DNA of 64,000 nt from Nautilus pompilius. Taxonomy: Eukaryota; Mollusca; Cephalopoda; Nautilida; Nautilidae. This document shows positions 27,801 to 42,800 of the stretch, one piece after another (positions within the stretch are counted from its first letter, which is position 1; every line of letters starts with the position of its first letter). The DNA is taken from the NCBI GenBank assembly GCA_018389105.1, contig JACATO010000308.1:1797001-1861000 (forward strand). Reading direction: 5' to 3'. Below the pieces are notes generated by a model. The model did no database searches, was not told the DNA's origin, and worked only from the letters and a program-made list of their open reading frames with translations. A program made the position numbers and the translations under genes.

Positions 27801-30800
27801 CATTGTGCTAAATATTCTAAAACAAAGTTTTGGCCATTTTTTTTTGCCACCATGAAAGGATAAATCTCCACTGTTAAAGCACAAGGGCCAGATTGCCTAT
27901 TCACTATGGATATTACTACGTAGTTAATCCAAAGGTGGGCCCTCCAGCAGCAAACAGCAATAGTAAATTCTGAAAACAAAAAACTACTGGAGATGTTCGT
28001 ATAAAACCTGGCTGAAAGAGCACTGCAACAAAGCTGTCTGGTATTTTTCATTTGAACATCCCTAGTATTGCAAACGTATAAGTACTGTTGCCTACCTTTC
28101 CAGATGGAGTTGGAGCAGAAAGCAAATAAGTATCTTCTGGAGTGACAAGAGTTATGGTGTTTCTAAAAAAAAACAAAATTTGATTTATTTTAGCAAACCT
28201 TTAAAATCAAAATCCAGCATTAAATCTCTCTCTGTGACCATTTACCATGTTTTCTTTAATTTCCAGCTATTTATAGAAACTAATTTTATTTTAAAATATC
28301 AAGAATTTTATGAACAAATATTAAAACAGATTTGAATCTTCCTTTTTACAGTTAGAAAAAAAATTGATTTGTTGTTAATAACTTGGTGCTATAATAGATA
28401 AGTTACTCAGGCAATTTCCAACATCTTATAATTAGAACACATTACTAAATCTATATCACAACAAATGAGTCTGTTGCCATCATCAACAAGATTAGTCATC
28501 TGGGATTGAAAATAATTAATTTTTATCTTAATAAATAACACAAGACTGTTCCTCTTTATATACATAAAACTTCAAGTAGTTCTGACCTATAGCAGAACTG
28601 GAGTGGATGGATGTCAAATGGTGACAAAAAAAAGCACTGATACTTACGACTGTTGATCACTCTCTCCTGCTGTTTCAACCCACACGATTTCTAGTGGATA
28701 GATTAGGGTAGATGATGACTGTAAAGAAAAAAATACACATAACCTTTTCTGTTTGTTTGTTTGTTTTATTTTAACAGGAGTTACAATACTAAAATAACCA
28801 GAAAGAATCTAAAAAAGAATGGTGATAACAAAATAATGAAAATAATTCAAAATACAAGTTTAAAATCACAAGCTAACATTTTTAAAAATCTTATTAGTTT
28901 TTAGCAAGCATACAATCAAAAATCCAGTTTCTCTATCAATAGGTAGAATTACAAAACTTCTGTGAAGGGAGATAATACTATATTAAACAGGCTAACTGTT
29001 TTTAATCAGTTACTTCCAAGTATAAAATGAAACCTGCCATTAAAAGCACCATAAGTGATGTGAGGAAAGTTTTGAAATCGCAAAACGATGATGCCCTAAA
29101 AAGATTTCACTTGATTATAAAAAAAAATGCTGCAGCTTATATCTTGTAAATAACATGAATAATTTTTTTTTAAAAAGATTAAACTAAAATCACTTCAAAA
29201 AATTATTTGGCACTAAAATTTCAGAAAGATTTCCCTCTCTTTAATTCTTAAAAGGATACTTACATGCACATGGACAAAAATGTCATTAAAGAGGAGGAAA
29301 CTGTGGGCAGAAAACCGGCCAGCTGTGGGTAGTACAAGGGAATGGACTTTGCTGTCACGAAGCATACGCCGACTTGGTGATCTTAAAGTGTCCTGAATAT
29401 TAAAAATTATTATGGTCTCCAAGTACAGTATAATAGAGAAAGATGGTAAAATCTTTTCCAAGGCTACAGTTCCAGTAGGGACATGGATGCTATTAATAAT
29501 GATATTAATAATGGCACAAATCTTAAAAAAAAAATTTTCTGAAAAAATTTTAAGATATCTATACAGTTTATAAAATACACCTTTCTACGTGTTTATAAGA
29601 TAATCACACAATGTTCCCAAATTTGTAACCACTGATAAAAAAAATGGTGAACTTTTCTAAAATGTTTAGGAAATGCTGATACTGTGAGCTAATCTTTTAC
29701 ATGATGCACCCGGTAATCCAGCACAACCTATAACAGAGGTAAGAAAATGATTGAGTACATATGAGTGCTTACAGCAAGCTTCTGGGGACATTTTTCCCAA
29801 AATAGCCTTGTGTTGTCAGCAACTGTGTGTTCACAACTGAAGGCTAATTTTAAACTGTTCCAGTTCAATGCGATGTGGCTTAGTAAGGTTTGAATGTCTG
29901 AATCCTGTAAGAAAAAGAGAAAAATAAGTAACAGGTCAGTAGAAGCATTCATAAATGTTTTTTTGTCACAGAGGCTTTGAGAATAGAATGGTGTGCTTAC
30001 AATAAAAGAAAAATGCTCTATGCTAAGTACTTTAATTATAGAAGCATGTAAGGATTCATAAACCAGGTAAGACCTTGTATTCATCTACAAATAATTCATA
30101 GTCAGTAACTCACCATGGGATACCCCATTGCCAATTTATCAGCCAATCGCCCATATTCTTTCAGTCTCCTTAAAGGGTACTGCATAAGGTTCTGCATTGC
30201 CAAAGCATAAATTACTTTCTCTGGCTTGCTTTCTTCAAGAAGATCAAAGAGAACATCTTGAATTTTCTCAAAGAAGACACTGAAACAATTTAGATATGTA
30301 CTGATCAGGTTTAAAGATCAAAGAAGAAATACTGCATCCAAAATAAGCTTTTAGATTGTCAAAAATTCAATAACATATCACTAATAATTCAGAAAAAATT
30401 AAACATAAGCCAAAATAATAAAGCAGATAGATTTTATATTTCCATGAAAAGAGAAACACCAGTGTCTATCTAGCTAAGTTAAAATCTCAGTAAATGACAC
30501 ACATTGTAAACAAATGTGAGGAAAAACTGAGAACTAAAAAAGATTCATTTCCTATTTTTAGTGATTTTGAACAGCAAGATGACTGATGAGATGAGCCCTT
30601 CTAGAACAGGCAGAATGTAAAACAACTAGATTTGATTACTAATCATGATTTCAAAAGGGTAAAAACTCATTGAAAAATTGTTATTATTGCAAAAATATGA
30701 TGATAAACCACCAATAATATTTTATGTCATCTTCTTTCAAAATAAAAATCTGTTATCCAACAATTATATTTTAACATCATTTTGTACATAACCTAAAATT

Positions 30801-33800
30801 TGAATTTGAATGCTTTTTTTGTTTGAAGCAATAAGCTTTAGATTGCTTACCTTCCATTTTTTTCACAATACTGAAAACCACCAACAGCTAACATGTCGGC
30901 AAACTTGTGGGAATACTTTCTGAAGGCACCAATCAACTCTTCATGTCTCTGGAACATGGTGCTATGCGTGATTTCTTTGCCATCCCGAAGAAGTCTGGAT
31001 AGTTCAACACTTCCCACTCCAACCTATAAACAAAAAGTCTGAAATGTATTAGTGTGGTAATACCCTCCAACAACCAACTATGGATAAGACAAAGCAGGTA
31101 ACCACTATATGTAAGAGGAAACTTATATTTCATCAGACTATAAAAAGGAACCTGCAGTAAAAAGGCTACAACAATTCTCATTGGCAGCATTGCTAATCAG
31201 TTTAATCCTTCATGCTCCAAAGATATGAATAAAATTAATTTAGGACTTTTTTGTACCCTCAAGAATTAAAACAGACTACATCAATGAAGTTCTTTGTTGA
31301 TGGGTCTCTGTTGTTGTTTTAACTACATTGTACTTAGTTACACGTCATTAGTTTTACTTCACAAGCCAGAAAAATAGAGCAGATTATTGGCCACATGGAT
31401 TATAAAATATTCAAAAGTAAAAGTAGAACTAAACAAAAATGTCATTTGAAGGATTTAGCAGCACCTCGAAAAATGTGCAAAGGTTTTACTGTAAAAATTT
31501 TCCTGTTAACTTCAATAGTAAAAGTAACTATTATGTATAGAATAATTTTAAAATTGAGAAATAAGAAGTTCTACCAAAAAAAGAGAAGTTTTGTTCCTTT
31601 AATGAAGCATATACAACTGTACATATCTTTCTAGTTGATAGCACATCTGTGAAACTCACTGATAATATCCACGCATTACAGCATGCACACAAATAATAAG
31701 AACCCAAAAACTATGACTGGAAAACTGTGTAATCACTAAAATTTCCCTTGGTGAGTTCACCAGACAATCAGAGGAAGAAATAATTTTTGCTTTCACCGGT
31801 GTTTAGTTAAAAATCTGTTATAACGAAGAAATGGAAAGAAGAGAAAGAGCCTTAAGACTTCCCTCAGCACCACAGACGGACGGACAAATGTCAAAAGGCA
31901 AAATTAAAAGGCAAAAACTTAACCTTTGCTGTGAGCATTATGAAAGTGTCAACCATAGTAGTAAGAGCTGCTTTGAATGGGAAAACATCCTGTGAGGTGT
32001 AAATTACTGAAATAAATATTAAGAGAAAATTTTAATTTAAAAAAAAAGAAAACAGTAAAAATTGTTTTAAGAATCATTTTAAAAATATATTATTGATCTT
32101 GGTGAGTTTTCTAGCCGATTTAAAGAGAGGAAAGCAGATAACAGCTTATATACAAAAAAGCAAAAGTGAATAAACTGTTAGATTTTTATGTTTCAGGTGC
32201 TGATAATTGAATGTGCATCATAATTTTTAGCATTAACTTATTTTCAGTAATAATAATTGCATAACGCGAATAACTTTGATATATAATTATGCAGAAAACT
32301 TCCATAAATTACTTGAAACCATATAAAATTCTTCATTAATAAATTCTGAAAGACTCTAATAAAACAACAAACTATAGTTGACTTTTTAAGCGCTAAAGAA
32401 AATTAGCACTATAAAGGCTTTTAAAACATTTAATTATTTTATTATTTCAGAAGCCCTATATTTGATCAGTAGTGTAGACATGCACTAAAATAACATACAA
32501 AGTTCTGAGATATTTTCAAATAAATATAATATAGGTTATCAATTTTTAACATTTTTATCAAGCAAATTATTAACAAATTTTTTGTTATTGCATGTAGTTA
32601 AAATATAATGAAGTAACAAAAAAACTCATATCCTTACATGATTTTTTCAGTGGCTTAAAAAATTTTAGTACAATCTGATGAAGATGATGATAGAAATTGC
32701 GTTCTGATATAGCCAGTTCAAAAGTTGTAGCAGTATGTCCAGAAGTATTCTTGTCCAAAAGGCAGGCGCAGTTATTTCCTCCTGCCTTAATTGACCTAAT
32801 CCAGCCAGTCTATAATATAACAAATTTTTTTTCTTGTATTAAAAAAGAAGAAGAAAAAAGTTGTTGTTACCAGACAGCGATAAAATTATATATTATATAA
32901 ATTATTTCACAACCAGTTACTGCTGACATTAATTAAAAAAAGTAACAACAAACAAACCAAACAATTAAATTTAATAAAAATAAATTCAAAGAAGAAAAAT
33001 CTGTAATTTTTAACAGTACTGCATATACCTTTTTCAGTTTAAAAACCAATGGTATGACATTTTTAGGATATACAGTTTAAACACTTTGCTCCTTTGTTCT
33101 GGCAGTATTCAATCCTTAACTTACCTTTCTTAAAAAGGTCAAAGCAACAGGTCTGATTGTTTTGGTAACAGACGAAAAGGCTGCCTCAGTTTTACTGAAA
33201 GCAATAAGATATATAGATGATACCACTGTCAAAACCTCTCATACTATAACTGTAAACAGTGGCTCTTAATTAAATACTGAAAAAGAAACATTTTTTTTTT
33301 AAAAATCGATTTGTATACACTATCATTATATATTCACAATTACCTAAAAGTAGAATTTTGACAAAAATAATTTATTTAAATATTAAAATTTTAAAAATTG
33401 TTATAAAAAGAAAATCACACTAATTTTACAAAACTTATCTTGTTTTCAGTGAGGTAAAAAAAATGATTTTAATCTTTTTGGTTTAATATGAATGTGATCA
33501 ACAAATAACTTCCTTGAGCAAACACCTTAAACACTGGCCAAACAGTGTAGAACTTCAACCTGAGAAAACACATGCGATGTAGAACCCTGACCTTGAGAAA
33601 AATCAAATCAAAACTGAAATTGAGAAAAATAAATAATGGAGAACCACTGAAAGGATGCATGATGTAGAACCCTAACCTTGAGCAAAATCAATGTAGACCC
33701 TGAAACTGAGAGAACACATGATGTGGTACCCTAACCCCAGCAAAATTAAAACAGAGATGTGATATGAAGACAAAATCCTGAGGAAAAAACAACGTAAAGC

Positions 33801-36800
33801 CTAAATTACTGGTTAAAAGAAAAGCAATAAAAGCAAGCATATTTTATTTAGACAATTGGTAGTTTGGAATATTTTCTTAGATTCTTGCCATAATAATTTG
33901 AATAGTGTTTTTCACAAATGTACACTTATTCTGTAATGTAAGTACAATATTGTTCATAAAAGTTCAGTATTTGGTAGAACCATTTCCTGCATTGTGTAAA
34001 TGTTTATGCATGAGATCTGTCACATTATTAATGGTGACCTGGTCTCGATTTTCCACAATGTTGAATTTCATGCACATGCTCACTTTTCTTTTCTGGAAGG
34101 TTCAATTTATTATGGAAAGAAGCCATATATACATGATACATGTATATCAAGGTGCAACTAGAAAAATGCATGCAAATAAATAAAAGCATATTTTTTTTAC
34201 CTTGGATGTTTTCCTGTGTAGTAGACATCAGGATAAAATCCTCCAGAATCGATAAGAAAAATTGAATGGCTAGTCCCTGCAGCAATATCCCATACCAGGC
34301 TGGTAGGTACAAACTACAATGAACAAGCTACAATTAATTGACAGTCAGTAACTTGATTTAAAAAAAACCTGAGTAAGATGTAAAACAATAAGAGATCATA
34401 TTATTAAATTGTAAAAAAATGATTGCTTTGAGTAACTTACAGTATTGGGAATAATTACAGAACAACACACAGAATGTGTTGTTACAGAAAATAAACAAAA
34501 GCATAATGAATACATTATATAGTGCATTAGCATTTGGTATGTGAGCACTTCGCTTTATATCGGCCATGACGACTAGTTTTCATGCTCCCATACAGGTTAT
34601 CAATGTATGACTGTAGAATGTTGTTCCAATTATTCTTGTAGCACTTTCCACAATTCTTCCAAGGTGTTTGGTTGTTGTTTGTTTGACTTTCTCCTCAGGA
34701 CTTTGTGCAGGCCAAGGCACCAATCTTTTCATGTTCATGTTCATGTTGCCAGTAAAGTGAACAGGAAACACTCAGAAGTGCTTTCTAAAGTTTTCAAAGT
34801 AGTGGGAAGCTACTGTCATTTGCAATATGTCCACTGAAGCTTTTCACAACAAATCGCCATTCTGGAAAGTCATCGTGCTATTTGATCCTCATCGCAAAAA
34901 GTGTGGCTTCAACTGATAAATTCACAGAATATGATGACATAATTTCTCCCTTTGTGGCTCCTGGTGAAGAAAGTGCTAAACTGGAAAGCGAATTCCTGAT
35001 GTACATGACAATCCCCAGACAACTTCATCATCACTCCTCTTGAATTCTGGAAAATCCACTGTTCCGACTTTCCAACTTTGAGCTGTGCTGCTGCTTGTGT
35101 CTTTAGTCCCATCTGGTTCAGCTGATGTGGAGAGAGTATTTTCAAAATTCAGCTAGATACAGGATTTCTGGAAATGACATTAGGCTGGTTAATGACTTAC
35201 AGTTCACGTATTTTATATTAGACACATTTTTTTCCTTAAACTCAGAGGTAGTATACAGCGTTTTAAGGTCATTTTTAATTTTTACGACAAAATCATGAGA
35301 TTCTGTCCACCAAAATAAACTGTTATTTACACAGAAAATCATTACTCATTATTTGCACCGATTTTCACCCATTTTTATTGTAATAGACACCAATAAATTC
35401 CCCCAAAAATAAAGGTAAAAACCAAAAACGATTATAACTAACAAAACACCAAAACTATCATGTTGCATATTATATGAAGACAACCAGTAAAATAATAAGC
35501 TTATTAATTATCCGTATCATTAACAATGGTTTCATTAGGAAAACCATGTAAAGAAACCTAATGCTAAATGTTTTCAAATTGAAGTGAAAACAGACATCAT
35601 TTAATTTTCCAGTCTTGCATCAAGCGAACATCAAACTGATGCTAAGATTTTAAAAAAGGTTTCCCACTCATGTAATACCAAACTAAAAAACTTGTAACAT
35701 AACAAAAGTTGCTAAGGAAAATCCCCTTAAATGATGAAAAGTAACAATTTTTTTTAATAATTAAAAAAACTTTAAAAAAAAAACCTATCCTGAAAATCTA
35801 AATATATTGAAACTCAGATAAAGACAACTGGCCGTGGTGTTCACTGTGCTGGTTCTAACAGCCACCCAGGAACTTAATGGAAATTATCAAAACCCGAAAG
35901 TGATCAATGGGGTGAAAAAAAAAAAAAGGGCAAAATCTGCTGAAAACTGAAACCCAAACCATCCTACAATCAGCATCAGTCAATGCATTGTCATGTGGGA
36001 ACCATATGAGAATATTTCCAAATGACAATACAAGCCAAGTAACGTTGCAATGAAAAAGAAAAGAAATTAAAAGATCATCAAAGCAATTTTACTCACAGTT
36101 GCTTTGTTGGTTACATATAGGAAAAACAGACAAAACATACAGTAAACGAAACCCAAAATCCAAACTGTCCTGCATATGATGTTTCTATGGGAAAGGAAAA
36201 AAAAAATAATAAAATAAATAGAATATGGATGGATACAAATCAACTACTATTGAGATTACCCAGTTTTATCACTTGATCTAAATTCATTGAATCACTTAAT
36301 ATCACTGTAAACTTTATTATAGTATGATGATCTAACTTTTCATCCTCAACATTATGTCTAGTTACTTATCACACTGTATCTGATGCCTTACAATTCTGCA
36401 ACACGAATCCAAGAAATTCCAATTCATCATCTTTTAACTCAAGATCCATGTTCCACAACACATCTTCCATGCCATCTAGAACATTGGTTGAATATGCTCA
36501 TCTTCTTGAAATATTTTCTGATCACATCAGGAGAGAAATTCCACACATCTTTCTTTGACCAACTAAAAAAGAAGCATGACTCTGGCTTTATCATGTACCT
36601 ACCCTTTGTTTGTGTGTGTGTGTGTGTGAATGTGTGCGCGCTCTACATTTATCATGCAATCATGCCATTTCTCTTGGATGTTTTTTTGAACAGCAGATTT
36701 CAGGTTACATCAGCTGGTAGCACTCAGAAGCATTAAAACCTTTGAGATGCAACCACCCTGTATGTGCTTGCTCAAGGTCTCTTTATTGCTTCAGTCCTGT

Positions 36801-39800
36801 GTTCTAAACAAGCCCCCCCCCCCCACAACAAGATTTCACTGCATAGTGACACACATTTCAAAGCCAATAGAAAATGCCATCTTTACCATTTGGGTTCATT
36901 CTGACTAAAACTCCTGCAGGAATTGACAAAACAGATATTTTTGTTTCCCTTTCATAACAACGAGGGGGGAGGTAATTTGTGTCTATCAGCCATTGTTGAA
37001 GAATACCTGTCACTTAATTTTTTTATGACTGGTTGCTTTGATTTAGATAGTTTCTTCCCCAGAATGATGCAGAGTTGTTTCCTGATATGTTGAATAGACA
37101 ACTGCCCCATTCTAATGATGTATTAGTAGAATTTCTCCACCTTTATCATCTGGTGTTGAGGCAGTTTTTGCATAACATTTGTTTTCTGTCTCATAAAGAT
37201 AGCATGGCACTTCATTCATCTGCAAAGCCATCTGACACTAGTGTGTAAATCTTTGTGGTCAGTTAGGAAAATTTCATCTGCCATGATCAAAACATTTGGA
37301 AAACCAATCAAAAGGTTGTTGATCTATTTCAGAATCTCTCAGTTCTAGACCATCCTCAGGTAGCTGCTTTCCTATTTTAGGAAGGTCCAGAATCAGTTTT
37401 CCCATATCAGGTCATTGTATCAACTCTTGAATTCTTTCACTGTTCACACCAAATTCCATTGCTGCCTGACTAACTGTTGTAAATTTTGTATAGTTTGCAG
37501 CATCTAACTTGAACTTTTTGAGTACCTTGCTGTCTTTGGCATTTCTACAGATACCACACACAAAGCCTGCAGCAACAGTTTAAAATGAATGATTCAATGA
37601 AAGGTAAAGAACGGAGATTATAACAGAAAGACGCATGGTAAAAAACCAGCAAATGATGCTCTGACACAATCACTTCACATGCCATCACTTGTTTGGCAAT
37701 GTGTCAATCACACGCCCAAAGGTAAAATCCCATGAATGCTATGAGGACACAATGTAAGCAAATATCATGAATAAACAATCTATGCATATTGCTGGCATGG
37801 ATACTTCAATTTTGAAAAGGACTTTGATACAGGCTATAGCTGATTTCAACTGAAAGGCTGATTTTCATTTCCATAAATAAAATTATCAGAGTCATCCAGT
37901 CTACAAAGTTAATTCTTCAATAGACAGTATTCATGTGTCAAAACATTCCTAAAGAAGAGAGTGGGCATTTATTGTAAATATTCATAAATGCTGATAAATA
38001 GCTCTTTTTGATTGGTTTTTGTGGCTGAAATGGGAGATGGATGCTTATTAGAGCATGGGCAACAATTAGAAGCACAATACAGTATGTTTAAAAAGAAATT
38101 ATCATAGATAAAATATTACCAAAGAGCACAATTTAGATTTGTTTATCCATGCATGATTTTTAATTAATTAAAAATTCCAAGTTCAAATTAATGGATAATT
38201 TAATTTCTTCAACAAACAAAAAAAACAAAATCATACCAGGACTAGATTAGGGGTGGCTGACTTTTCTCTGTGTCCCAGCTGACCAGATGAATTCTGACCC
38301 CAAGAAAATACCTATTGAAAAAGAGGAAAAAATAAAGTAAGTGATTCGCAACAAAAAAGCTAAATGACTGCCATGCAAGTACATGCTGAAACACCATCAA
38401 AAGATATCAACATGGTAGAAGCTGCAATGGCAACCTGTAAAAGGTAATACTGAACTTCTCTGTTGATAAAGAACAACTTTTAGAAAGTTCCTGGCTTTTT
38501 GGAAAGTATATTTAGTAAATTTGTTGTTTTTTAAGCAAAGTAATAGGTGGTGGATGGCTGTGAGGATAGTATGCTGTCTTGCCACGGATCAGAGTCCAGG
38601 TTTGGTTCCCATTGAGATCTGACTCAAGTTGGCAACTCTCTAATATAGTATCTTCTTGCTCTTCTGTACTAGTATGTCTGCATGGTTTTCCTCCAGGCAC
38701 TTCCAAAAGTTACACATAGTAGTTATAGAAGGGAATTCTGTACTTGTGGCAGAGGTTCTGCAGGTAACTCTTGAGTGACTTGTACCTTGACCACTGCTCA
38801 AGAGCCCCTAGCTATACATAGGTAACTTGTCCCCTCCCCCAATTCTTTAAGATTATCTCAAAGTCTGATCATTTCCACAAATAAAAGAAAATAGTCTATC
38901 AAACCAGTCGGTGACTACTGTCATTACATGCTATTAAGGAAAGCAGATTATCTTTGAATATTAATTTTTTTCCTGCATAAAAAAAAACAAACAAAAGACT
39001 TAACTATGAATCCTGCTAGGTGGGGAAAATGATTTGAATGTTTGAGATGTTTACCTGGGAGCTGGCTGTCAAGGCCAGAGTATGAAAGGCCCCAGCTGCC
39101 ACTTGAATGCAATTCTTGGAAATAAGCATCTTGATGCAGCTTGGTTTCTCCCTGGAATGACAGAGTATTCAAGTGCTAAAAACAATAATAAAGGCATGAT
39201 AACAAAATAACTTCCAGCCCTCCTTCCATTAAAAGAACACAGATCTTAATATAAAATCTAATAATAATAATATAAAAAAAAAACATTTAAAAGAAAAGAA
39301 AAAAAAAACAAATTAACATATACAATCAAGTAGAAGCTAATAAGAATTTTTTATGAAACAAAAAACATCCACTACATGATCATTCATTTCAGAAGTCTAA
39401 GCCAGTGGTTCCACAGATAAAATGTATGTGTACATGTCAAATTTAAGATATTAGAATGCAATTTTAAAATATATACTTACAAGCATACATTATTTTTTTT
39501 TATTTTTAATCTCAACTTTAGGATAAAGTCTGACAATTGGCAACCCCACTCACCTGTCTACCATATCTCCTTGACCCAGCTGACCCTTGGAATTTTTACC
39601 CCATGTCCAGATCTCTGTTTCCACACAAGGAAGTACAATGCTTGATTCAGATTTGTATAGGTCTACATAAAAAAATAAATAATCATAATAATAAAGAACA
39701 TTAAACACTGATAATAATACAATCACTGAGAAATTCAGTTTGAAATAAACAAGTAATTTTACAATATTATTAACATTAATTAGCTCTACATTTTCAAACC

Positions 39801-42800
39801 AAATATTTCTCAACTTTATACTAAAAATTTGCAGAATAAAATATCAGTCTAATATTATTTTTTTTAAAGTTATAATATGTAGAATGCAAAAAAGTGTTAA
39901 CAGAGTATGATAGGTTTAGGGTTAGGGTTTGATCAATTCTTACTTATCATAATATTCAAAATGTCCTTAAGAAAGAATTAATTAGAAGAAATAATTAACT
40001 TCAAACCATAATGTCATAAATATTTTGTTAAAAAAAAAACAACCTTTGTGAATCATCAATTTTGTAAAAGAAAAACAAATTCAGTTCTTTCTGTTTAATA
40101 GAGATTTAAATTGACATTTTCAAAAAGCAAGATTACCTGTCTGATCCTTATAAGCCTTTGATGATCGGCGCTCTCTTTCTAGTTTTTTGTGTTTTTGCCA
40201 CAGTGTTCTCAGTGATGGACTACTGTCAGACTTCTCCTCGTAATAAATATCTTCAGAACTGCTGAAGTTTTGCCGTGCCATTTCATCACCAGATGATGTA
40301 TCATCAGCCATAATTAAAGTCTTCCTGCTCATGTTCAGATAATCTGTATCCAGCTGTAGATTTGAATCCAAACTGCTGGACTTCGACAGATTTTCCAACT
40401 CCAGATTTTGCTCAGAGACAAAACTGAACTTATCGACCAGAGTTGTGCGAAAACCATGAATGGCCTTGTTGGTGATGTTGCTCATCTGCTGCATCATGGT
40501 TTGTGTGTTAGGAACCATAGTAAGGATATTCTCCAGCTTCAGCTTGAGCAAGTTCTCAGATGATGTTTTGTCAGATTTAGTGTCATCTAACTGTTTGGCT
40601 AAATATCTGCGTGCTTCATTTTCATCAATGAGATGAGATCTGGATTTTGAAGAAAACTCTGTTCCAACTGCTGATGATTTCTCTTCCTTCCCTGGCATAT
40701 CATGTGACACTGCTTTAGTTTTATTTTGTTTATCTAAATCATTTTCTTCTTTTTCTTTCTCACACTCTACACCATTCACACACCCTGTAACACCATCACT
40801 TATAATTTTGGGTAGAAATGACTCAAGTTCTGTGGATACAGAACAATCAACATCAGCTAATTTAGCAATGGATTTTTCCCTTACCATCTTACTATTGTTG
40901 TTAATTTCTAAAAAATTATCTTCTTGAGCAACCTTTTCCCTACCTTTTTCATTTGACACAAAATCAAGATCACTAACTTCAGTTAGATTAGTGGCCATTT
41001 TTATTCCATCATTTTCAGAAAAAAGAGTTCTCTGATATGAACAACTGTCCACTTCATCTCTAGCAGAGAAACAGTTTGTTTTTTCAGCAGAGACATTTTC
41101 TGCCACATCAGTTTTGCAGTCTTTTGCTTTTTCCATCACAGAATTTGGTAAAATTTCATTGATATTTAAACTAGCATTTTCAGGTAAGCTTTCACCATCA
41201 CACTTGATACTTTCATTATTGTTTAAAGTGTTTTCGTTTGTTTGAGACCTTGTACTACTATTTATTTTGAAAGTATTTACCTCTTCCTGCTTTCTACAAT
41301 TGGCTTCTTCCTTTCCACATTTAATACATCTTTCTTCAGCATTTTGTTCTCTCTCGCCATCATTTTCACAGATTTTATTAGAGTCTTGTTTCATTTCATA
41401 TTTGTTACCATCTTTTATATAAATGTCAAATTCAGCTTTTTCTTCTGCACCAACATCACTGAAATGTTTTTCAACTTGTTTGTCAGCTTCAGTGCATGTG
41501 TGTCCATGCTTGTCCCTTGTCAGAATCTTGTTTTCTTCTTTAACAATATCCAAATCTGATACAAAGCTGTCTGCTGTAAGTCCCTCTCCAGCAATTTCTT
41601 GGTTTGTGTCAGCACACGTGTGCTCATCAGTGATTATACAGATGTCATCAGTCTCTATATAGCTGTAGATCTCTTCATTGCATTTGGCACAGGTTGGAGG
41701 AAAATACTTGTGGAACCTCAAGTCTGTTGCTGACTTTTTTGGAGTGTCACCATATGGAGTGTTGTTGTTGTTCTTTTCAACTAGTGCAATACTGTGGAGG
41801 TCTCCACAAGCTATATCTAACACACAGTTTTGCATGGTGATTTGAACAGGGGTCAGGGCTTCAAGCTGGCCAGGTAACCCTAACTGAATACCACTTCCCC
41901 ACACCCACAATTCTGCCTGCTCAGAAATAGCCATGCTATGAGTTCGTCCACATGCAACCTTGAGAATTCTAACTCTGTCATCAGGTAGAGGCATGCCGTG
42001 TTGGCAAATATTTCCAACTGGAGAAAAGGTCAGTAGTTCTGGATAAAAGACCTTATCTAGTCGTCCTGTTCCACACTGTCCATGTGAAGAGTCTCCCCAA
42101 CAGTAAACACTGCCAGCTACAGTTATAGCAGCTGAATGATATGTACCACAGCAAACATCAATAATCTCTTTATCTATAAAATAAAATGGCAGGGGGCCTT
42201 AAAGTTGCAGTTTAGCTGTCTTCCTATAAATGTATTAAAACTGTTACACAGGAATACCAAAACTTTCCAAATTACCGAGTGTTAACGGTAACCTTAAAAG
42301 CACACTTTTTCAATCAATATGATAAACATTGGGAAATTTTTAAATACAATGAAACTATGAAATCTAAATTTGATGCTCTTGATAAACTTTGCCAATTATA
42401 TCATTTGGAAAGATGCAAACAAAAAAGCAACAGATCACAAAAGCAATATAACCATAAACAAACCAAAAATTTGATATTTGCTAAAAAAATTATTATTTGT
42501 ATTCAAAATTGATAATGCACATTTAAAAAAATAAATGGCATCTCATTTTTGAACATTATTAGTTTTTATTTCAAGTTTATGCTAATTTATGGCCCAAATG
42601 TTTCATTTGATATTTATTTTTTTGAAGAAAAGGTGCATGAAGCACAATGATTAAGAAAACATTCCCACAATGCAATGATACTAAAGTACCCAAACCATTG
42701 GCCTAACAGGAGGCAGCCTTGGAGGTCAACTTTTAGCCAAGTTCTGCTAGAACTAAACATTATGGCATCATATGTAACATTGCACTGTAGGACATTTCAT

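Larger units (their letters stand above)
34314..38236. other. Large alsin intron (exons 6-7) loaded with transposon relics
   Basis: About 3.9 kb holding, from left to right, a Tc1 C-terminal fragment (-), a hAT C-terminal fragment (+), and a pogo-like transposase relic (-), each listed separately. It also has a GT-rich microsatellite near 36606-36628 and a C homopolymer near 36810-36820. No host exon was found. Confidence 0.65.

Noticed and set aside
38555..38640. Possible tRNA gene
   Set aside because: A- and B-box-like sequences exist, but the arms do not pair into a cloverleaf and the block recurs with a non-tRNA body; it is a SINE head.
41242..41662. Plus-strand open frames of 79-105 codons
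   Set aside because: Antisense shadows of alsin exon 3, which is clearly coding on the minus strand.
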